A stretch of 64,000 nucleotides of DNA from Akkermansiaceae bacterium (GCA_018402445.1 JAGYIT010000016.1:62001-126000), one strand, 5' to 3'. Counted from the stretch's first letter, positions 9,801 to 18,790 are shown. Program-made: numbers and translations. The notes: a model not told the origin generated them from the sequence alone.

Positions 9801-10397
9801 GGCCATTTTGCCGGAGGCTCCCAAGGGCTGGGGCACGACATGCACCGCGCCCTCCACACTCGCGCCCAGCGTGCCGGAAGCGATGAGGGGAATGGAATTC
9901 GCGGCGGGAATAGAGGTGGCCAGATTACCGGGGCTGGAGGCATTCCCGCCGGTGAGTGCACCGGAAACCAGCCAGGTGAGGAAGCGCCCACCGCCCGATG
10001 CGCCTTGAGTTTTCGCATAGTAATCCGGTGTTACCGGGCGCCCGGCGAAGGGGCCTGTCGTTTCGTGGTCGGTTCCTTCCCAGCTCTTCCACACCCCCAG
10101 AAGCGGCGGGCTGTCTTCCACCACGATGCCGGACGCGGCGGTGACACGGGTATCCACGCCGGCGTGTTTCTGGAGCTCCCCGATCGCGATCATCAGCGCG
10201 AGCCTTGCGTTCGTGCGGGCCTGGGATTCGGCGCTGCCCTGCGAAGAGGAGCGCAGGGACACCGCCGAGAGGCTGAGCATGCCCACCGCCAGTATGGTGA
10301 GCAGGATCATCAGCGAAAGAGTGATCACAAGGGCGAAACCGCGTTTACCCGGCACCGTTCTTTTCGGTATGCGGGCGGCGGCCAAATGGAACTTCAT
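6894..10397 (-). CDS. Verru_Chthon cassette protein A (large prepilin-like surface protein)
   Basis: A 1167-residue protein with a prepilin-like N-terminus: basic residues, then RGFALVITLSLMILLTILAV as a membrane helix, then SSQGSAESQARTNARLALMI. This matches the Verru_Chthon cassette protein A family, known from Verrucomicrobia and usually encoded in a cassette with proteins B, C and D. The long C-terminal region has no motif I can name; the function of the family is not established. The start at 10397 removes 30 residues without family character. The companions are absent from both flanks, so this is an orphan copy. It converges on the SDR gene with a 141-bp spacer. Confidence 0.8.
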   Translation of the reverse strand: MKFHLAAARIPKRTVPGKRGFALVITLSLMILLTILAVGMLSLSAVSLRSSSQGSAESQARTNARLALMIAIGELQKHAGVDTRVTAASGIVVEDSPPLLGVWKSWEGTDHETTGPFAGRPVTPDYYAKTQGASGGGRFLTWLVSGALTGGNASSPGNLATSIPAANSIPLIASGTLGASVEGAVHVVPQPLGASGKMAWWVSGENQKARLPAPYKPKNANSVAGWSDIARSHAVPDPEPFGLENLLADATPASKAVTLGSVDLIAKTGASPAPRESFHDLSVSSVGLLTNTATGGWRKDLSLLTENWDNQPRANLPFFRLTPDSNATATIPTVQNCYPAGAMLYPWATYRTLLSNAPIYRQGAVSSWENLKDFATHYKRASTSASGVSTTPLHYRQITGNSPANNYEYIHRVRVVPVVARIQWIFSHSAVLRPKGNPSDPDRYEPRVLLTPVITMWNPHNVQITSPAVNIFLNRAMPAALKYTINGTENPKYHSVMAGQNNKPSLGGGSLRFNINAPFTLIPGETRTFSPLSTTPVANGTSITLGPGYRPGGGHFFRLRGPNDEQPMSLEASASIKVAAKFDTTLSDHGVGVGTYLDVHVGGTRTLAYRMFFAPEMANVIYPPLTDLAEVASGSLPGTVTNPTPFLSTIFGARTASNTNFPAKGLMQSSPLVNYTVMGLKGLQHPAVLRHYGGTGHPVSATFDYSFVKHAGAGDSFMPNVDPSNRGYIVTGFTQADGLSRCMIAELPLRPLASLAELTHWDARYENCVPPYAMNVIANSDASPLLPSDKVVNYKDKDLKVNLQYDDSYCANHLLFDDWFLSSITPVPGNFGATARTQKQTHSDFLTGAAPLANRAYRPIREDAAATDPNALFSKHIEPVDAWKTIASRLEVEGMFNVNSTSVTAWRALLGHARGQKVAHIRGTSGGWSAELSGATDHAWSRFSIAADAEAGKPGTAGAFPEATEFAGYRTVDEDFLDALAAEVVAQVRARGPFLSLSEFVNRQLSSGDLALAGTIQAALNKLSENNATDPFKVLKDPNFSNVAVADPVSPVNAQYDEEFQFRAAGVGHSTYGLPGWIRQADILRPLAPILSARDDTFTIRAYGDARDKAGNILAKAWCEATVRRSRDFVDPAEAPEITSAPVRPANQKFGRRFGIISFRWLSSEEV

Positions 10398-10931
10398 GTT
10401 GGGTTGCGCATCGTTCAGGGTTTGGCAGGCAAGGGTTTGTGCAAAACAGCACCCTGTGGTGAGTAGGTTTTTCACGGATTTTGTCAAGCAAGCCCGGTTT
10501 TTCGTCAGAGCATCTACATTTCAGAAATCGAACCACGAATCCGACTTCGCCAAGGCTACGACGGACAAGTGGACGCGAATTCACACGAATTGGTATCGAA
10601 CCATCCGTCCTTCCCCGGTTCCGGGCGTTTTTTGAAGCTAGGTTCTCGCTCGTTGCTCCCCAGCCAGCCGTCGAATTCGTGTCCATCCGTGTTCATTCGT
10701 GGTTCCAAGAATCCAAATGGAGATGCCCCGGTTTACCATCACCACCCGTTTCGAAGCCGGCATTTCAACCACGGAAAAAACAGCAATCCCGAAAAATCCA
10801 CCGGATCACTGCCGTATCCTTTGCAACGGACTGCCCAGCAGAACGGATTGTTGATGTCCAATATTGAATTACAATAACCCAGCTCCTTTTTCCTCCGATC
10901 ACTAATCCCCTCCCACCCAGCACTCAAAACC
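10398..10931. other. 534-bp gene-free region with one inverted-repeat element
   Basis: Between the two divergent genes I see no convincing coding frame. Short frames in 10481-10880 are translations of the inverted-repeat element at 10531-10704. The remainder (10705-10931) is lower in GC and probably holds the promoter of the DUF1501 gene. Confidence 0.5.
10531..10704. repeat. 174-bp dispersed element with perfect 10-bp terminal inverted repeats
   Basis: AACCACGAAT at 10531-10540 is exactly complementary to ATTCGTGGTT at 10695-10704. The interior contains CGACTTCGCCAAGGCTACGA, also seen in shorter form near 5984, and further half-sites (GTGGACGCGAATTCACACGA). It shows no open reading frame of its own, as in MITE-like or other non-autonomous repeats. 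Related elements lie at 32428-32581 and 53703-53841. Confidence 0.65.
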
Positions 10932-12395
10932 ATGTTCCAAATCACCCGCCGCCATTTCCTCTCCAAAATCTCCACCGGCATCGGCGGGGCGGCGCTCGCC
11001 TCCATGCTGCCGCAACGGCTTACCGGCGCATCCGCCCTTGGCGAGAAACTCCTCGCCGATCACGCGCCAAAAGCGAAGCGCGTGATCTACCTCTTCATGT
11101 CCGGCGGCCCCGCGCAGCATGATCTTTTCGATTACAAACCCAAGCTCAACGAACTCAACGGGCAGGAACTCCCGCCCGAAGTCCGCGGCGAACAGCGCCT
11201 CACCGGCATGTCGGGAAACCAGGCCACCCTACCGCTCGCGGGCTCCCAGTTCAAGTTCGCACAGCACGGGAAATCCGGCGCATGGGTCAGCGAGCTGCTA
11301 CCACATACCGCCAAGGTGGTGGATGATCTATGCTTCGTAAAATCCCTCTGGACCGAAGCGATCAACCACGACCCCGCGATGACCTTCTTCCAAACCGGCT
11401 CCCAGATCGCCGGCCGCCCCTCGCTCGGGTCATGGGTCACCTACGGCCTCGGATCGGAAAACGAAAATCTCCCCGGCTTCGTTGTGCTCGTCACCAAGAA
11501 GCCCACCGACCAGCCCCTCGCCTCTCGCCTCTGGGGCACCGGCTTCATGGATTCCCGCTATCAGGGCGTGCGTTTCTCCTCCGGAAAAGACGCCGTTTTC
11601 TACCTCTCCAACCCAGACGGGGTCTGCCAGTCCGGCCGCCGCGCCCTTTTGGACAAACTCTCCGCCCTCAACAAGATCGACTTCCAGAACGAGCTCGATC
11701 CCGAGATCGAGTCCCGCATCGCCCAATACGAGATGGCCTTCCGCATGCAGACTAGCGTCCCAGAGGTCACCGACATCGGCGGCGAACCGCAATCCATCAA
11801 GGATCTCTACGGCCCGGACGCGCAGAAGCCCGGCACTTTCGCCGCGAACTGCCTGCTCGCCCGCCGCCTCGCCGAGAGCGGCGTGCGCTTCATCCAGCTC
11901 TACCACCCCGGCTGGGATCAGCACGGAAACCTGCCCAAGGCCATCCGCAACCAATGTGCCGAAACCGATCAGGGCTGCGCCGCCCTCATCACCGACCTCA
12001 AACAGCGCGGCATGTTGGAGGACACTCTCGTCGTCTGGGGCGGCGAGTTCGGCCGCACCTCCTATTCGCAGGGCGCCCTGACCGCCACCAACTACGGGCG
12101 CGACCACCACCCGCGCTGCTTCACCGCATGGATGGCCGGCGGTGGCGTAAGACCCGGCATCACCTACGGAGCGACCGATGACTACGGCTACAACATCGTG
12201 GATTCCGATGGCAATCCCATCACAAAACCATCCAAAGACGGCAAAACTCCGGCCGCCGTCCACGTCCACGACTTCCACGCCACTATCCTCAACCAACTCG
12301 GCATTGACCACACCCGCCTCTCCCACACCTTCCAAGGCCGCCGCTTCCGCCTCACCGATGTCCACGGCCACGTCGTCAAGGATCTACTGGCGTGA
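10932..12395 (+). CDS. DUF1501 domain-containing protein (Tat-type signal)
   Basis: A 487-residue member of the DUF1501 family, which is abundant in Verrucomicrobia and Planctomycetes and related to the sulfatase/phosphatase superfamily. It begins with a twin-arginine type signal (ITRRHFLSK then a hydrophobic stretch), followed by RVIYLFMSGGPAQHDLFDYK, FIQLYHPGWDQHGN, VVWGGEFGRTSY and GRDHHPRCFTAWMAGGGV, which hold the family's Asp, Glu and His residues. In related genomes it is paired with a DUF1549/DUF1553 cytochrome-like protein; no such partner is present here. The enzymatic role is not established. Confidence 0.88.
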   Translation: MFQITRRHFLSKISTGIGGAALASMLPQRLTGASALGEKLLADHAPKAKRVIYLFMSGGPAQHDLFDYKPKLNELNGQELPPEVRGEQRLTGMSGNQATLPLAGSQFKFAQHGKSGAWVSELLPHTAKVVDDLCFVKSLWTEAINHDPAMTFFQTGSQIAGRPSLGSWVTYGLGSENENLPGFVVLVTKKPTDQPLASRLWGTGFMDSRYQGVRFSSGKDAVFYLSNPDGVCQSGRRALLDKLSALNKIDFQNELDPEIESRIAQYEMAFRMQTSVPEVTDIGGEPQSIKDLYGPDAQKPGTFAANCLLARRLAESGVRFIQLYHPGWDQHGNLPKAIRNQCAETDQGCAALITDLKQRGMLEDTLVVWGGEFGRTSYSQGALTATNYGRDHHPRCFTAWMAGGGVRPGITYGATDDYGYNIVDSDGNPITKPSKDGKTPAAVHVHDFHATILNQLGIDHTRLSHTFQGRRFRLTDVHGHVVKDLLA

Positions 12396-12448
12396 CCCAA
12401 GGCGATCCGGTGAGAATCCGCCTCCAGCCCACCTTCCGCATCACCGGG

Positions 12449-12469
12449 AAGCCAGGGGATGGCTTTTTT
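12449..12469 (+). terminator. Possible rho-independent terminator after the DUF1501 gene
   Basis: A 6-bp stem AAGCCA/TGGCTT with loop GGGGA runs into six T residues. It lies 54 bases after the stop and before rpsP. Confidence 0.5.
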
Positions 12470-12564
12470 CGTGAAACTCACCAAAATTTCGCTTGTCGCC
12501 ACCCGTGATTTCAAGCAACCTCCGCACCCGCCCGTCATCGGGCAATCCCGCACCAAGCCACATC

Positions 12565-12816
12565 ATGTCAGTTTCTCTCCGCCTCAACCGCAAGGGCACC
12601 AAAGATCGCCCCTACTACAAGATCGTCGCCGTGGACAGCCGCAAGCGCCGCGATGGACGTTATATCGAACAGATCGGCACCTACGATCCTATGCTCGAAG
12701 GCACCAACTACGAGATCGACCTCGAGAAAGCCGACAAATGGCTCTCCGTCGGCGCGAAGCCTTCCGAGACGGTGAACAGCTTCATCCGTAAAGCCCGCAC
12801 CGCCGCCACGAAATAA
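12565..12816 (+). CDS. rpsP: 30S ribosomal protein S16
   Basis: A complete 83-residue S16: [40 protein letters not shown], then a C-terminal helix ending ARTAATK. It binds 16S rRNA during 30S assembly. A longer frame from 12493 adds 24 residues before the family start and is rejected. In many bacteria rpsP leads an rimM-trmD-rplS operon; here it is followed by its own terminator and a MidA-like methyltransferase. Confidence 0.95.
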   Translation: MSVSLRLNRKGTKDRPYYKIVAVDSRKRRDGRYIEQIGTYDPMLEGTNYEIDLEKADKWLSVGAKPSETVNSFIRKARTAATK

Positions 12817-12842
12817 TCTGAAAGGCACGGAAACCCTCACCG

Positions 12843-12875
12843 CAACCGCGCGCCCCTCAAGGCCGCGGTTGTTTT
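12843..12875 (+). terminator. Rho-independent terminator of rpsP
   Basis: A perfect 8-bp stem CAACCGCG/CGCGGTTG with a 13-base loop, followed by TTTTCGTT, begins 26 bases after the rpsP stop. It ends just before the next start codon. Confidence 0.65.
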
Positions 12876-12879
12876 CGTT

Positions 12880-13821
12880 ATGGAGGCAGTGAAACACGAG
12901 ACCATCGAGCGATTCATGGCGCGGGCGCTGCATGATCCCGTGCGGGGTTACTACGCGCGGAACATACGCGGAATCGGCTCGCGTGGGGATTTCACCACCG
13001 CCCCGCAGCTCTCGGAAACGCCCGCGAAAGCGATCGCCGCATGGATCGCCCGCACACTGCGCGAAACCAAAAACCGCCACGTGATCGAGATCGGCTCCGG
13101 CCTCGGCACGCTCTCGGAACAGGTATTGCGCAGCTTGCCTACCCTTATGCGGCTGCGCTCCCGCTTCCATCTCGTCGAATCCTCCCCCGCTCTGGCCGCC
13201 CGCCAGAGAGACCTTCTCGGCAAAAAGGTCTCCCACCACGCCAGCATCCTCGAAGCGCTCGAGGCTTGCTCAGGCGAGGCCGTCATCTTCTCCAACGAAC
13301 TCGTCGATGCGTTCCCCGCGCGGGTGTTCCGGAAAAGCGCGGCAACTTGGCGTGAGGTCGCTCTCGAAAACGCAGCCGAAATCCTGCTGCCTCCCGCCAC
13401 TCTCCCCCCCTCTTCCGTATTCACACTCGATTTCCCCGAGGGGCAATCCGTGGAAGTCCATGACTCATACCGGATTTGGCTGGAGTCTTGGCTACCCTCT
13501 TGGAAACACGGCAAAATGTTAACTATCGACTACGGCGACTCCGCGGAGCACCTCTACCGCCACCGCCCCCGCGGCACCCTCCGCGCCTACCTCCTCCACC
13601 AGAGACTCCAAGGAACCGCCGTCTTCGATAACCCAGGCCTCCAGGACATCACCGCCGACGTCAATTTCACCGACCTCGCGGCATGGGCTTCACCATGGCT
13701 GGAGTCATCGCCGATGGCCGATTTTGCGGAATTTGTCCGCCCGTTCTCAGATCCCGCCGATACACGTTTCCTCGAATCCGCCGCCCATTTCAGGGTACTG
13801 ATTCAGAAACCCCGCCGCTAA
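12880..13821 (+). CDS. SAM-dependent methyltransferase, MidA/NDUFAF7-like (COG1565)
   Basis: A 313-residue protein of the Methyltransf_28 family. The N-terminus has the family pattern FMARALHDPVRGYYA and GDFTTAPQLSETPAKAIAAW. SAM-binding motif I is VIEIGSGLGTLSEQVL at about residues 68-83. IFSNELVDAFPARVF and LTIDYGDSAEHLYR are further family blocks. The human homologue methylates an arginine of a respiratory complex I subunit; bacterial targets are poorly known, so the substrate is open. The start overlaps the end of the rpsP terminator. Confidence 0.85.
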   Translation: MEAVKHETIERFMARALHDPVRGYYARNIRGIGSRGDFTTAPQLSETPAKAIAAWIARTLRETKNRHVIEIGSGLGTLSEQVLRSLPTLMRLRSRFHLVESSPALAARQRDLLGKKVSHHASILEALEACSGEAVIFSNELVDAFPARVFRKSAATWREVALENAAEILLPPATLPPSSVFTLDFPEGQSVEVHDSYRIWLESWLPSWKHGKMLTIDYGDSAEHLYRHRPRGTLRAYLLHQRLQGTAVFDNPGLQDITADVNFTDLAAWASPWLESSPMADFAEFVRPFSDPADTRFLESAAHFRVLIQKPRR

Positions 13822-13855
13822 AGCCAAAAGGTGCGGCCTTGCGGGGCATTTCCCG

Positions 13856-15643
13856 ATGTGGCTGGTTGACACCCCCGGACGGTTTGATCAACGTGTTTAC
13901 ATACCGATGCGCGGTGGGCAATCCATCGCCGCCGAAAAACTCCCATTCCCAGCCAAGCATCCCGTGTTCACCAACGAAGACTACCTCGCAGAATTGCTCG
14001 TCGAGAGCGGCATTATTGAAGCGGAACAGCTCAAGGACGCCCGCACCACACTGGCCGGTGGCGCTACGATCGTCCAACACCTCATCAAGCGCAACGAGGT
14101 CAGCGAAACACAGGTCGCCGAGACCCTGGCCGCCAACGCCGGCATCCCTTTCATCGACCTCGCTGGTTTCCACTTCGACCCCACCGTCATCCTCTCCGTC
14201 TCCGAGGACACTGCCCGCCGTTACCGTGTCATCCCCGTAACCGACGACGGCCTTTACCTCACCGTCGCCGTCGCCGATCCGCTCGATTTCGAGATACTGG
14301 ACAGCCTGCCCCACGTCATCGGACGGGAGCTGAACCTCGCCTGCGCCACCCAGACCGACATCAACCACCACCTGATGCAATTCTACAAGGTGGACGGATC
14401 GCGCGCTCAAACACCGGACGAAACCTTCCGGGTGTCCACCGGGGACTCCGAAGCCGGCGTGGAGGCCAACGACGCGCCCGTCATCCGCCTCGTCCAGCAG
14501 ACGCTCACCGAGGCCTTCCGCCTGAAAGCCTCCGACATCCATATCGAGCCGCTCGAGACTTCCGTCCGCATCCGATACCGCCTCGACGGCAAGCTTGTCC
14601 AGGTGGACACCCACCCGAAAAAGCTGCTCCCCGCAATGGTGGCGCGCCTCAAGGTGATGAGCGGCAGTATGTCGATCGCCGAAAAACGCCTGCCGCAGGA
14701 CGGCCGCATCCAGCTCAAGATGGGCGACAAGGAAGTCGATCTCCGCGTATCCTCCGTCCCCTCCAACCACGGCGAATCCATCGTCATGCGGATCCTCGAC
14801 AAAACCGCCCTCCTCCTCGGCCTCCCAGAACTCGGCTTCTTCTCCGACGACCAAGCGCAGTTCGAGACACTGCTCAAACTCCCCGACGGCATCATCCTCG
14901 TCACAGGCCCTACCGGATCGGGTAAAACCACCACCCTCTACGCCTGCCTCAACGTCATCAATAAGCCCGACAAGAAAATCATCACCGTCGAGGATCCCGT
15001 CGAATACGAACTCCCCGGCATCAACCAGGTCATGGTGAAATCCGAGATCGGCATGACCTTCGCCGCCGCCCTCCGCGCCATGCTACGCCAGGCACCCAAC
15101 ATCATCATGATCGGGGAAATCCGCGATGCGGAAACCGCCAACATCGCCATCAACGCCTCACTCACCGGACACCTTGTTTTCTCCACCCTCCACACCAACG
15201 ACGCACCCTCCGCCGTCGCCCGTCTCGCGGACATCGGCGTGAAACCTTTCCTCATCGCCTCCGCCGTCCGCTCCATCCTCGCCCAACGCCTCGTCCGCAA
15301 GCTCTGCCCCGCCTGCAAGGCTCCCGCAGAACTCACCGACAAGGAAATGCGCGCCCTCCACCTCGACGCCTCGCGCGTCACCCAAGCCTCCATCTTCGGC
15401 CCTGTCGGCTGCACGAAATGCCGCGGCAACGGCTACCGCGGACGGATGGGAATCTTCGAACTCTTCAACATCGACGACGAAGTCCGCGGCATGATCAACG
15501 AAGGACTAACCACCAGCCAGCTGCGACGCCGCGCCCGAGAACTCGGAATGCGCACCCTCCGCGAGGACGGCATCCGCAAAGTCCTATCCGGCCTCACCTC
15601 AGGCTCCGAAGTCGTCCACGCAACCATGGGCGATTTCGACTAA
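13856..15643 (+). CDS. GspE/PilB-type secretion or pilus assembly ATPase (first of two)
   Basis: Cytoplasmic hexameric ATPase that drives pseudopilus or pilus assembly. It has an N-terminal MshEN-type domain (FTNEDYLAELLVESGIIEAE), Walker A GPTGSGKTTTLYA near residue 350, the Asp box ITVEDPVEYELPGINQV, Walker B IIMIGEIRDAETA, His-box SLTGHLVFSTLHTNDAPSAV, and a C4 zinc site (CPACK...CTKCRGNGYRGRMG). The true start is uncertain: ATG 13856, ATG 13907 and GTG 13964 are in frame. GTG 13964, giving MFTNEDYLAELLVESG, best fits the family but has no visible ribosome site. It is followed by a second ATPase gene after a repeat-rich 109-bp spacer. Confidence 0.92.
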   Translation: MWLVDTPGRFDQRVYIPMRGGQSIAAEKLPFPAKHPVFTNEDYLAELLVESGIIEAEQLKDARTTLAGGATIVQHLIKRNEVSETQVAETLAANAGIPFIDLAGFHFDPTVILSVSEDTARRYRVIPVTDDGLYLTVAVADPLDFEILDSLPHVIGRELNLACATQTDINHHLMQFYKVDGSRAQTPDETFRVSTGDSEAGVEANDAPVIRLVQQTLTEAFRLKASDIHIEPLETSVRIRYRLDGKLVQVDTHPKKLLPAMVARLKVMSGSMSIAEKRLPQDGRIQLKMGDKEVDLRVSSVPSNHGESIVMRILDKTALLLGLPELGFFSDDQAQFETLLKLPDGIILVTGPTGSGKTTTLYACLNVINKPDKKIITVEDPVEYELPGINQVMVKSEIGMTFAAALRAMLRQAPNIIMIGEIRDAETANIAINASLTGHLVFSTLHTNDAPSAVARLADIGVKPFLIASAVRSILAQRLVRKLCPACKAPAELTDKEMRALHLDASRVTQASIFGPVGCTKCRGNGYRGRMGIFELFNIDDEVRGMINEGLTTSQLRRRARELGMRTLREDGIRKVLSGLTSGSEVVHATMGDFD

Positions 15644-15747
15644 CTCTCAAAATTCAAATCCCAACTCTCAATCCAGAGTCTCCAAACCCGGCATTTCGAA
15701 ATCCAGTCCTCTTACTTGAATATTGAATTTCGAAAGTTGAATCTTAC
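15644..15747 (+). repeat. A/T-rich dispersed repeat, copy 3 (inverted pair)
   Basis: The left half (CTCAAAATTCAAATCCCAAC at 15646) and the right half (CTTACTTGAATATTGAATTT, 15711 onward) are roughly inverted to each other. The right half ends 5 bases before the start of the second ATPase gene. Confidence 0.6.
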
Positions 15748-15752
15748 ACCAG

Positions 15753-17423
15753 ATGGACAACCGACAACTCCTAGACCTTTTCCAAGCCCGCGACCTCATC
15801 GACTCGTCCCTTTCCGAGGAAATTCTCGCCGAGGTCAGCAACAGCGGCAAAACCGTCCCGGAATTGCTGGCCGATTTCCAGGTCATCCAATCCAAGGACG
15901 ATGTCTGGCCCGTGGTCGCCTCCGAACTCGGAGCCACCCTCGTCGACCTGCGTAACTGGACCCCTCCCGACGCCCTCCTCGATCTTGTCCCTGCCGGCAC
16001 CGCCCGCCTCCACGGCGCTTTCCCCGTCAACTTCGACGACGAGGGCCTGCACCTCGCGCTCGTCGATCCGCTCAACCCGCAGACCGTCGAGGATCTCCGC
16101 TTCGCCCTCGGCCGCGAAATCGTCGTATGCATCGCTCCGGATTACCTCGTCGAAGCCAAGATCAACGAATGCTACGGTGGCGAAGGCAAGGCGATGGGTG
16201 ATATCCTCGCCCAGCTCGACAGTGATGCTGAAAATTTCGACGAAGCCAACGCCGAAGCCGAAGCCAACTCCGCACCCATCATCCGCTACGTCGATCTCGT
16301 CCTCTACCAGGCCATCAAGGAAAAGGCCTCCGACATCCACTTCGAGCCTTTCGAAAAGGACTTCAAGATCCGCTACCGGGTCGATGGCGCTCTCTACGAG
16401 ATGGCTCCGCCTCCCGTCCACCTCGCCCTCCCCATCCTTTCCCGCGTCAAGGTCATGGCGAACCTTAACATCGCCGAGCGCCGAATCCCTCAAGACGGGC
16501 GCATCGTGAAACAGATCGGCGAGAAACAGGTGGACATGCGCGTCTCCACCCTCCCCACCCACCACGGCGAGTCCATCGTGCTGCGCGTCCTCGACCGCTC
16601 CTCCGTTAACCTCACCCTCGAGAACCTCGGCCTCCCCCCAAACATCTACGAATACATCAGCGAAACGATCGAAAAACCCAACGGTATTTTCATCGTCACC
16701 GGCCCCACCGGAGCCGGCAAAACCACAACCCTCTACGCCGGCCTGCGCCGCATCAACACCATCGATGCAAAACTCCTCACCGCCGAGGATCCCGTCGAAT
16801 ACGACATCGACGGCATCATCCAGATCCCCATCAACGAGGCCATCGGCCTCGATTTCCCGCGCATCCTCCGCGCCTTCCTCCGCCAAGATCCCGACCGCAT
16901 CATGATCGGGGAAATGCGCGACAAGGAAACCGCCACCATCGCCATCCAAGCCGCCCTCACAGGCCACCTCGTCCTTTCCACCCTCCATACCAACGACGCC
17001 CCCGGAGCCGTCACCCGCCTCATCGACATGGGCTGCGAGCCTTTCCTCGTCGCTGCCTCCCTCGAAGGCGTCCTTGGCCAGCGTCTCGTCCGCACCATCT
17101 GCACCGAGTGCAAAACCCCCTACGAACCCAATGAGGCCATCCTCTCCCAGCTCGGCATCTCACCCCACGAACTCGGCGACAAGCAGTTCTTCACCGGAGG
17201 CGGCTGCGAAGTCTGCGGCCAATCCGGATACCGCGGCCGTGCCGGACTCTACGAACTGCTGAACATCACCGAGCCCGTCCGCGAACTCATCACCAACCGC
17301 GCGCCGACCGTCGTAATCAAACAAAAGGCCATCGAACTAGGAATGAACACGCTCCGCGAAGACGGGCTCCGCAACATTTACCTCGGTAAAACCACCATCG
17401 AGGAAGTCCTCAAATACACCTAA
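15753..17423 (+). CDS. GspE/PilB-type secretion or pilus assembly ATPase (second of two)
   Basis: A 556-residue paralogue of the preceding gene. The N-terminal MshEN-type domain is at about residues 1-150; Walker A is GPTGAGKTTTLYAGL near residue 317, the Asp box is LTAEDPVEYDIDGIIQIPIN, Walker B is RIMIGEMRDKETA, and the C4 zinc site is CTECKTPYEP...CEVCGQSGYRGRAG. The two ATPases share their core blocks but differ clearly in the N-terminal domain, so they are an old duplication rather than a recent one. It lies 74 bp upstream of the GspF-type gene and is probably co-transcribed with it. Confidence 0.92.
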   Translation: MDNRQLLDLFQARDLIDSSLSEEILAEVSNSGKTVPELLADFQVIQSKDDVWPVVASELGATLVDLRNWTPPDALLDLVPAGTARLHGAFPVNFDDEGLHLALVDPLNPQTVEDLRFALGREIVVCIAPDYLVEAKINECYGGEGKAMGDILAQLDSDAENFDEANAEAEANSAPIIRYVDLVLYQAIKEKASDIHFEPFEKDFKIRYRVDGALYEMAPPPVHLALPILSRVKVMANLNIAERRIPQDGRIVKQIGEKQVDMRVSTLPTHHGESIVLRVLDRSSVNLTLENLGLPPNIYEYISETIEKPNGIFIVTGPTGAGKTTTLYAGLRRINTIDAKLLTAEDPVEYDIDGIIQIPINEAIGLDFPRILRAFLRQDPDRIMIGEMRDKETATIAIQAALTGHLVLSTLHTNDAPGAVTRLIDMGCEPFLVAASLEGVLGQRLVRTICTECKTPYEPNEAILSQLGISPHELGDKQFFTGGGCEVCGQSGYRGRAGLYELLNITEPVRELITNRAPTVVIKQKAIELGMNTLREDGLRNIYLGKTTIEEVLKYT

Positions 17424-17497
17424 TCCCGGCGATTTTTGCGTAGCCAAACCCTGCTCAATGCTCTTTTCTTAACTCAAGCTACTTAAAAAATATCCCC

Positions 17498-18790
17498 ATG
17501 CCCAACTTCCATTACACTGCACTCGACGCCAAAGGCGAACAAGCCAACGGAGAACTCGCCGCTGCCACCGAAGCCGAAGCCGTCCAGAAACTCCGCGCCC
17601 AAGGTCTTTATCCCACCCACATCGCTGAGGAAGGCAAGGGCAAGCCCGGCATATCCTCAGCATCCCCGGCGAAAAAATCTAAGGCCAAGGCCAAGTCGAT
17701 GAACATCACCATCGGTAAGGGCAAGTCCACCGTGAAACCCAAAGTCCTCATGGTTTTCACCCGCCAACTCGCCACCCTCATCGACTCCGGCCTCCCCCTG
17801 CTTCGCTCCCTCACCGTTCTCGGAAAACAGGAACCCAACCCCGTCCTCAAATCCACCATCAGCTCCCTCGCCGATTCCGTGCAAGGCGGCTCCACCTTCT
17901 CGGAGTCCCTCGCCCAGCACCCAAAAATGTTCAACAAACTCTACGTGAACATGGTCAAAGCCGGCGAACTCGGCGGTGTTCTCGAAGTCGTCCTCAACCG
18001 CCTCGCCGAGTACCAGGAAAAAGCCCAGAAGCTCAAGAACAAGATCGTCTCCGCCATGGTCTATCCGGCCATCGTTATGTTCATCGCCGTCGCCATCCTG
18101 GTTTTCCTGATGATCTTCATCGTCCCGAAATTTAAGGACATGTTCACTGAGACCGGCTCCGATCTTCCGCTGATCTCGCAAATCGTATTCGGTTTCTCCG
18201 AATTCTGCCTAGGCAGACCCATCGCCGGCATCCCCAACGTAGTTTGGGTCTTCGTCGCCCTCGGAGGCTTGATCGTTGCCCTCAACGCATTTGGGAAAAC
18301 CAAGGGCGGGCGTCTGCTCATCGACAAACTCAAGCTCAACCTGCCCATCCTAGGCGACGTCACGCGCAAATCCGCCGTTTCGCGCTTCGCCCGCACGCTC
18401 GGAACTCTCGTGACATCGGGTGTCCCTATCCTCCAGGCCCTCAACATCACCCGGGATACCGCCGGTAACGTGATTATTTCCGATGCCATTTCCAAAGTTC
18501 ACGAAGCGGTCAAGGAAGGCGAATCCATCGTCACCCCACTCTCCTCCAGCGGGGTTTTCCCTAACATGGTCATCTCCATGGTCGATGTGGGTGAGGAAAC
18601 AGGCCAACTTCCGGAAATGCTCCTAAAAATCGCGGACGTTTACGACGACGAGGTGGACAACGCCGTTACCGCACTCACATCCATCCTCGAACCGATCATG
18701 ATCGTCATGCTCGCTCTCGTCGTAGGTGCCATCGTGTTCGCCCTCTTCCTGCCGCTGATCAAGATGATCTCCGAAATGAGCGAGCAGTAA
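17498..18790 (+). CDS. Type II secretion / type IV pilus inner-membrane platform protein (GspF/PilC family)
   Basis: A 430-residue polytopic protein that anchors the assembly ATPase and moves pilin subunits. The N-terminus is MPNFHYTALDAKGEQANGEL, typical of GspF. It is followed by a Lys-rich linker (KKSKAKAKSM) and two T2SF domains, each with the LIDSGLPLLRSLTVLG or LVTSGVPILQALNITRDTAG pattern and GELGG or GEETGQL motifs. Three membrane helices are visible near residues 190-215, 245-270 and 395-425. It sits between the second ATPase and a GspG-like pseudopilin. Confidence 0.92.
   Translation: MPNFHYTALDAKGEQANGELAAATEAEAVQKLRAQGLYPTHIAEEGKGKPGISSASPAKKSKAKAKSMNITIGKGKSTVKPKVLMVFTRQLATLIDSGLPLLRSLTVLGKQEPNPVLKSTISSLADSVQGGSTFSESLAQHPKMFNKLYVNMVKAGELGGVLEVVLNRLAEYQEKAQKLKNKIVSAMVYPAIVMFIAVAILVFLMIFIVPKFKDMFTETGSDLPLISQIVFGFSEFCLGRPIAGIPNVVWVFVALGGLIVALNAFGKTKGGRLLIDKLKLNLPILGDVTRKSAVSRFARTLGTLVTSGVPILQALNITRDTAGNVIISDAISKVHEAVKEGESIVTPLSSSGVFPNMVISMVDVGEETGQLPEMLLKIADVYDDEVDNAVTALTSILEPIMIVMLALVVGAIVFALFLPLIKMISEMSEQ

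Noticed and set aside
10481..10867. ORFs of 100-130 codons in the gap before the DUF1501 gene
   Set aside because: They translate the inverted-repeat element (for example SPRLRRTSGREFTRI), a pattern produced by that repeat in any genome.
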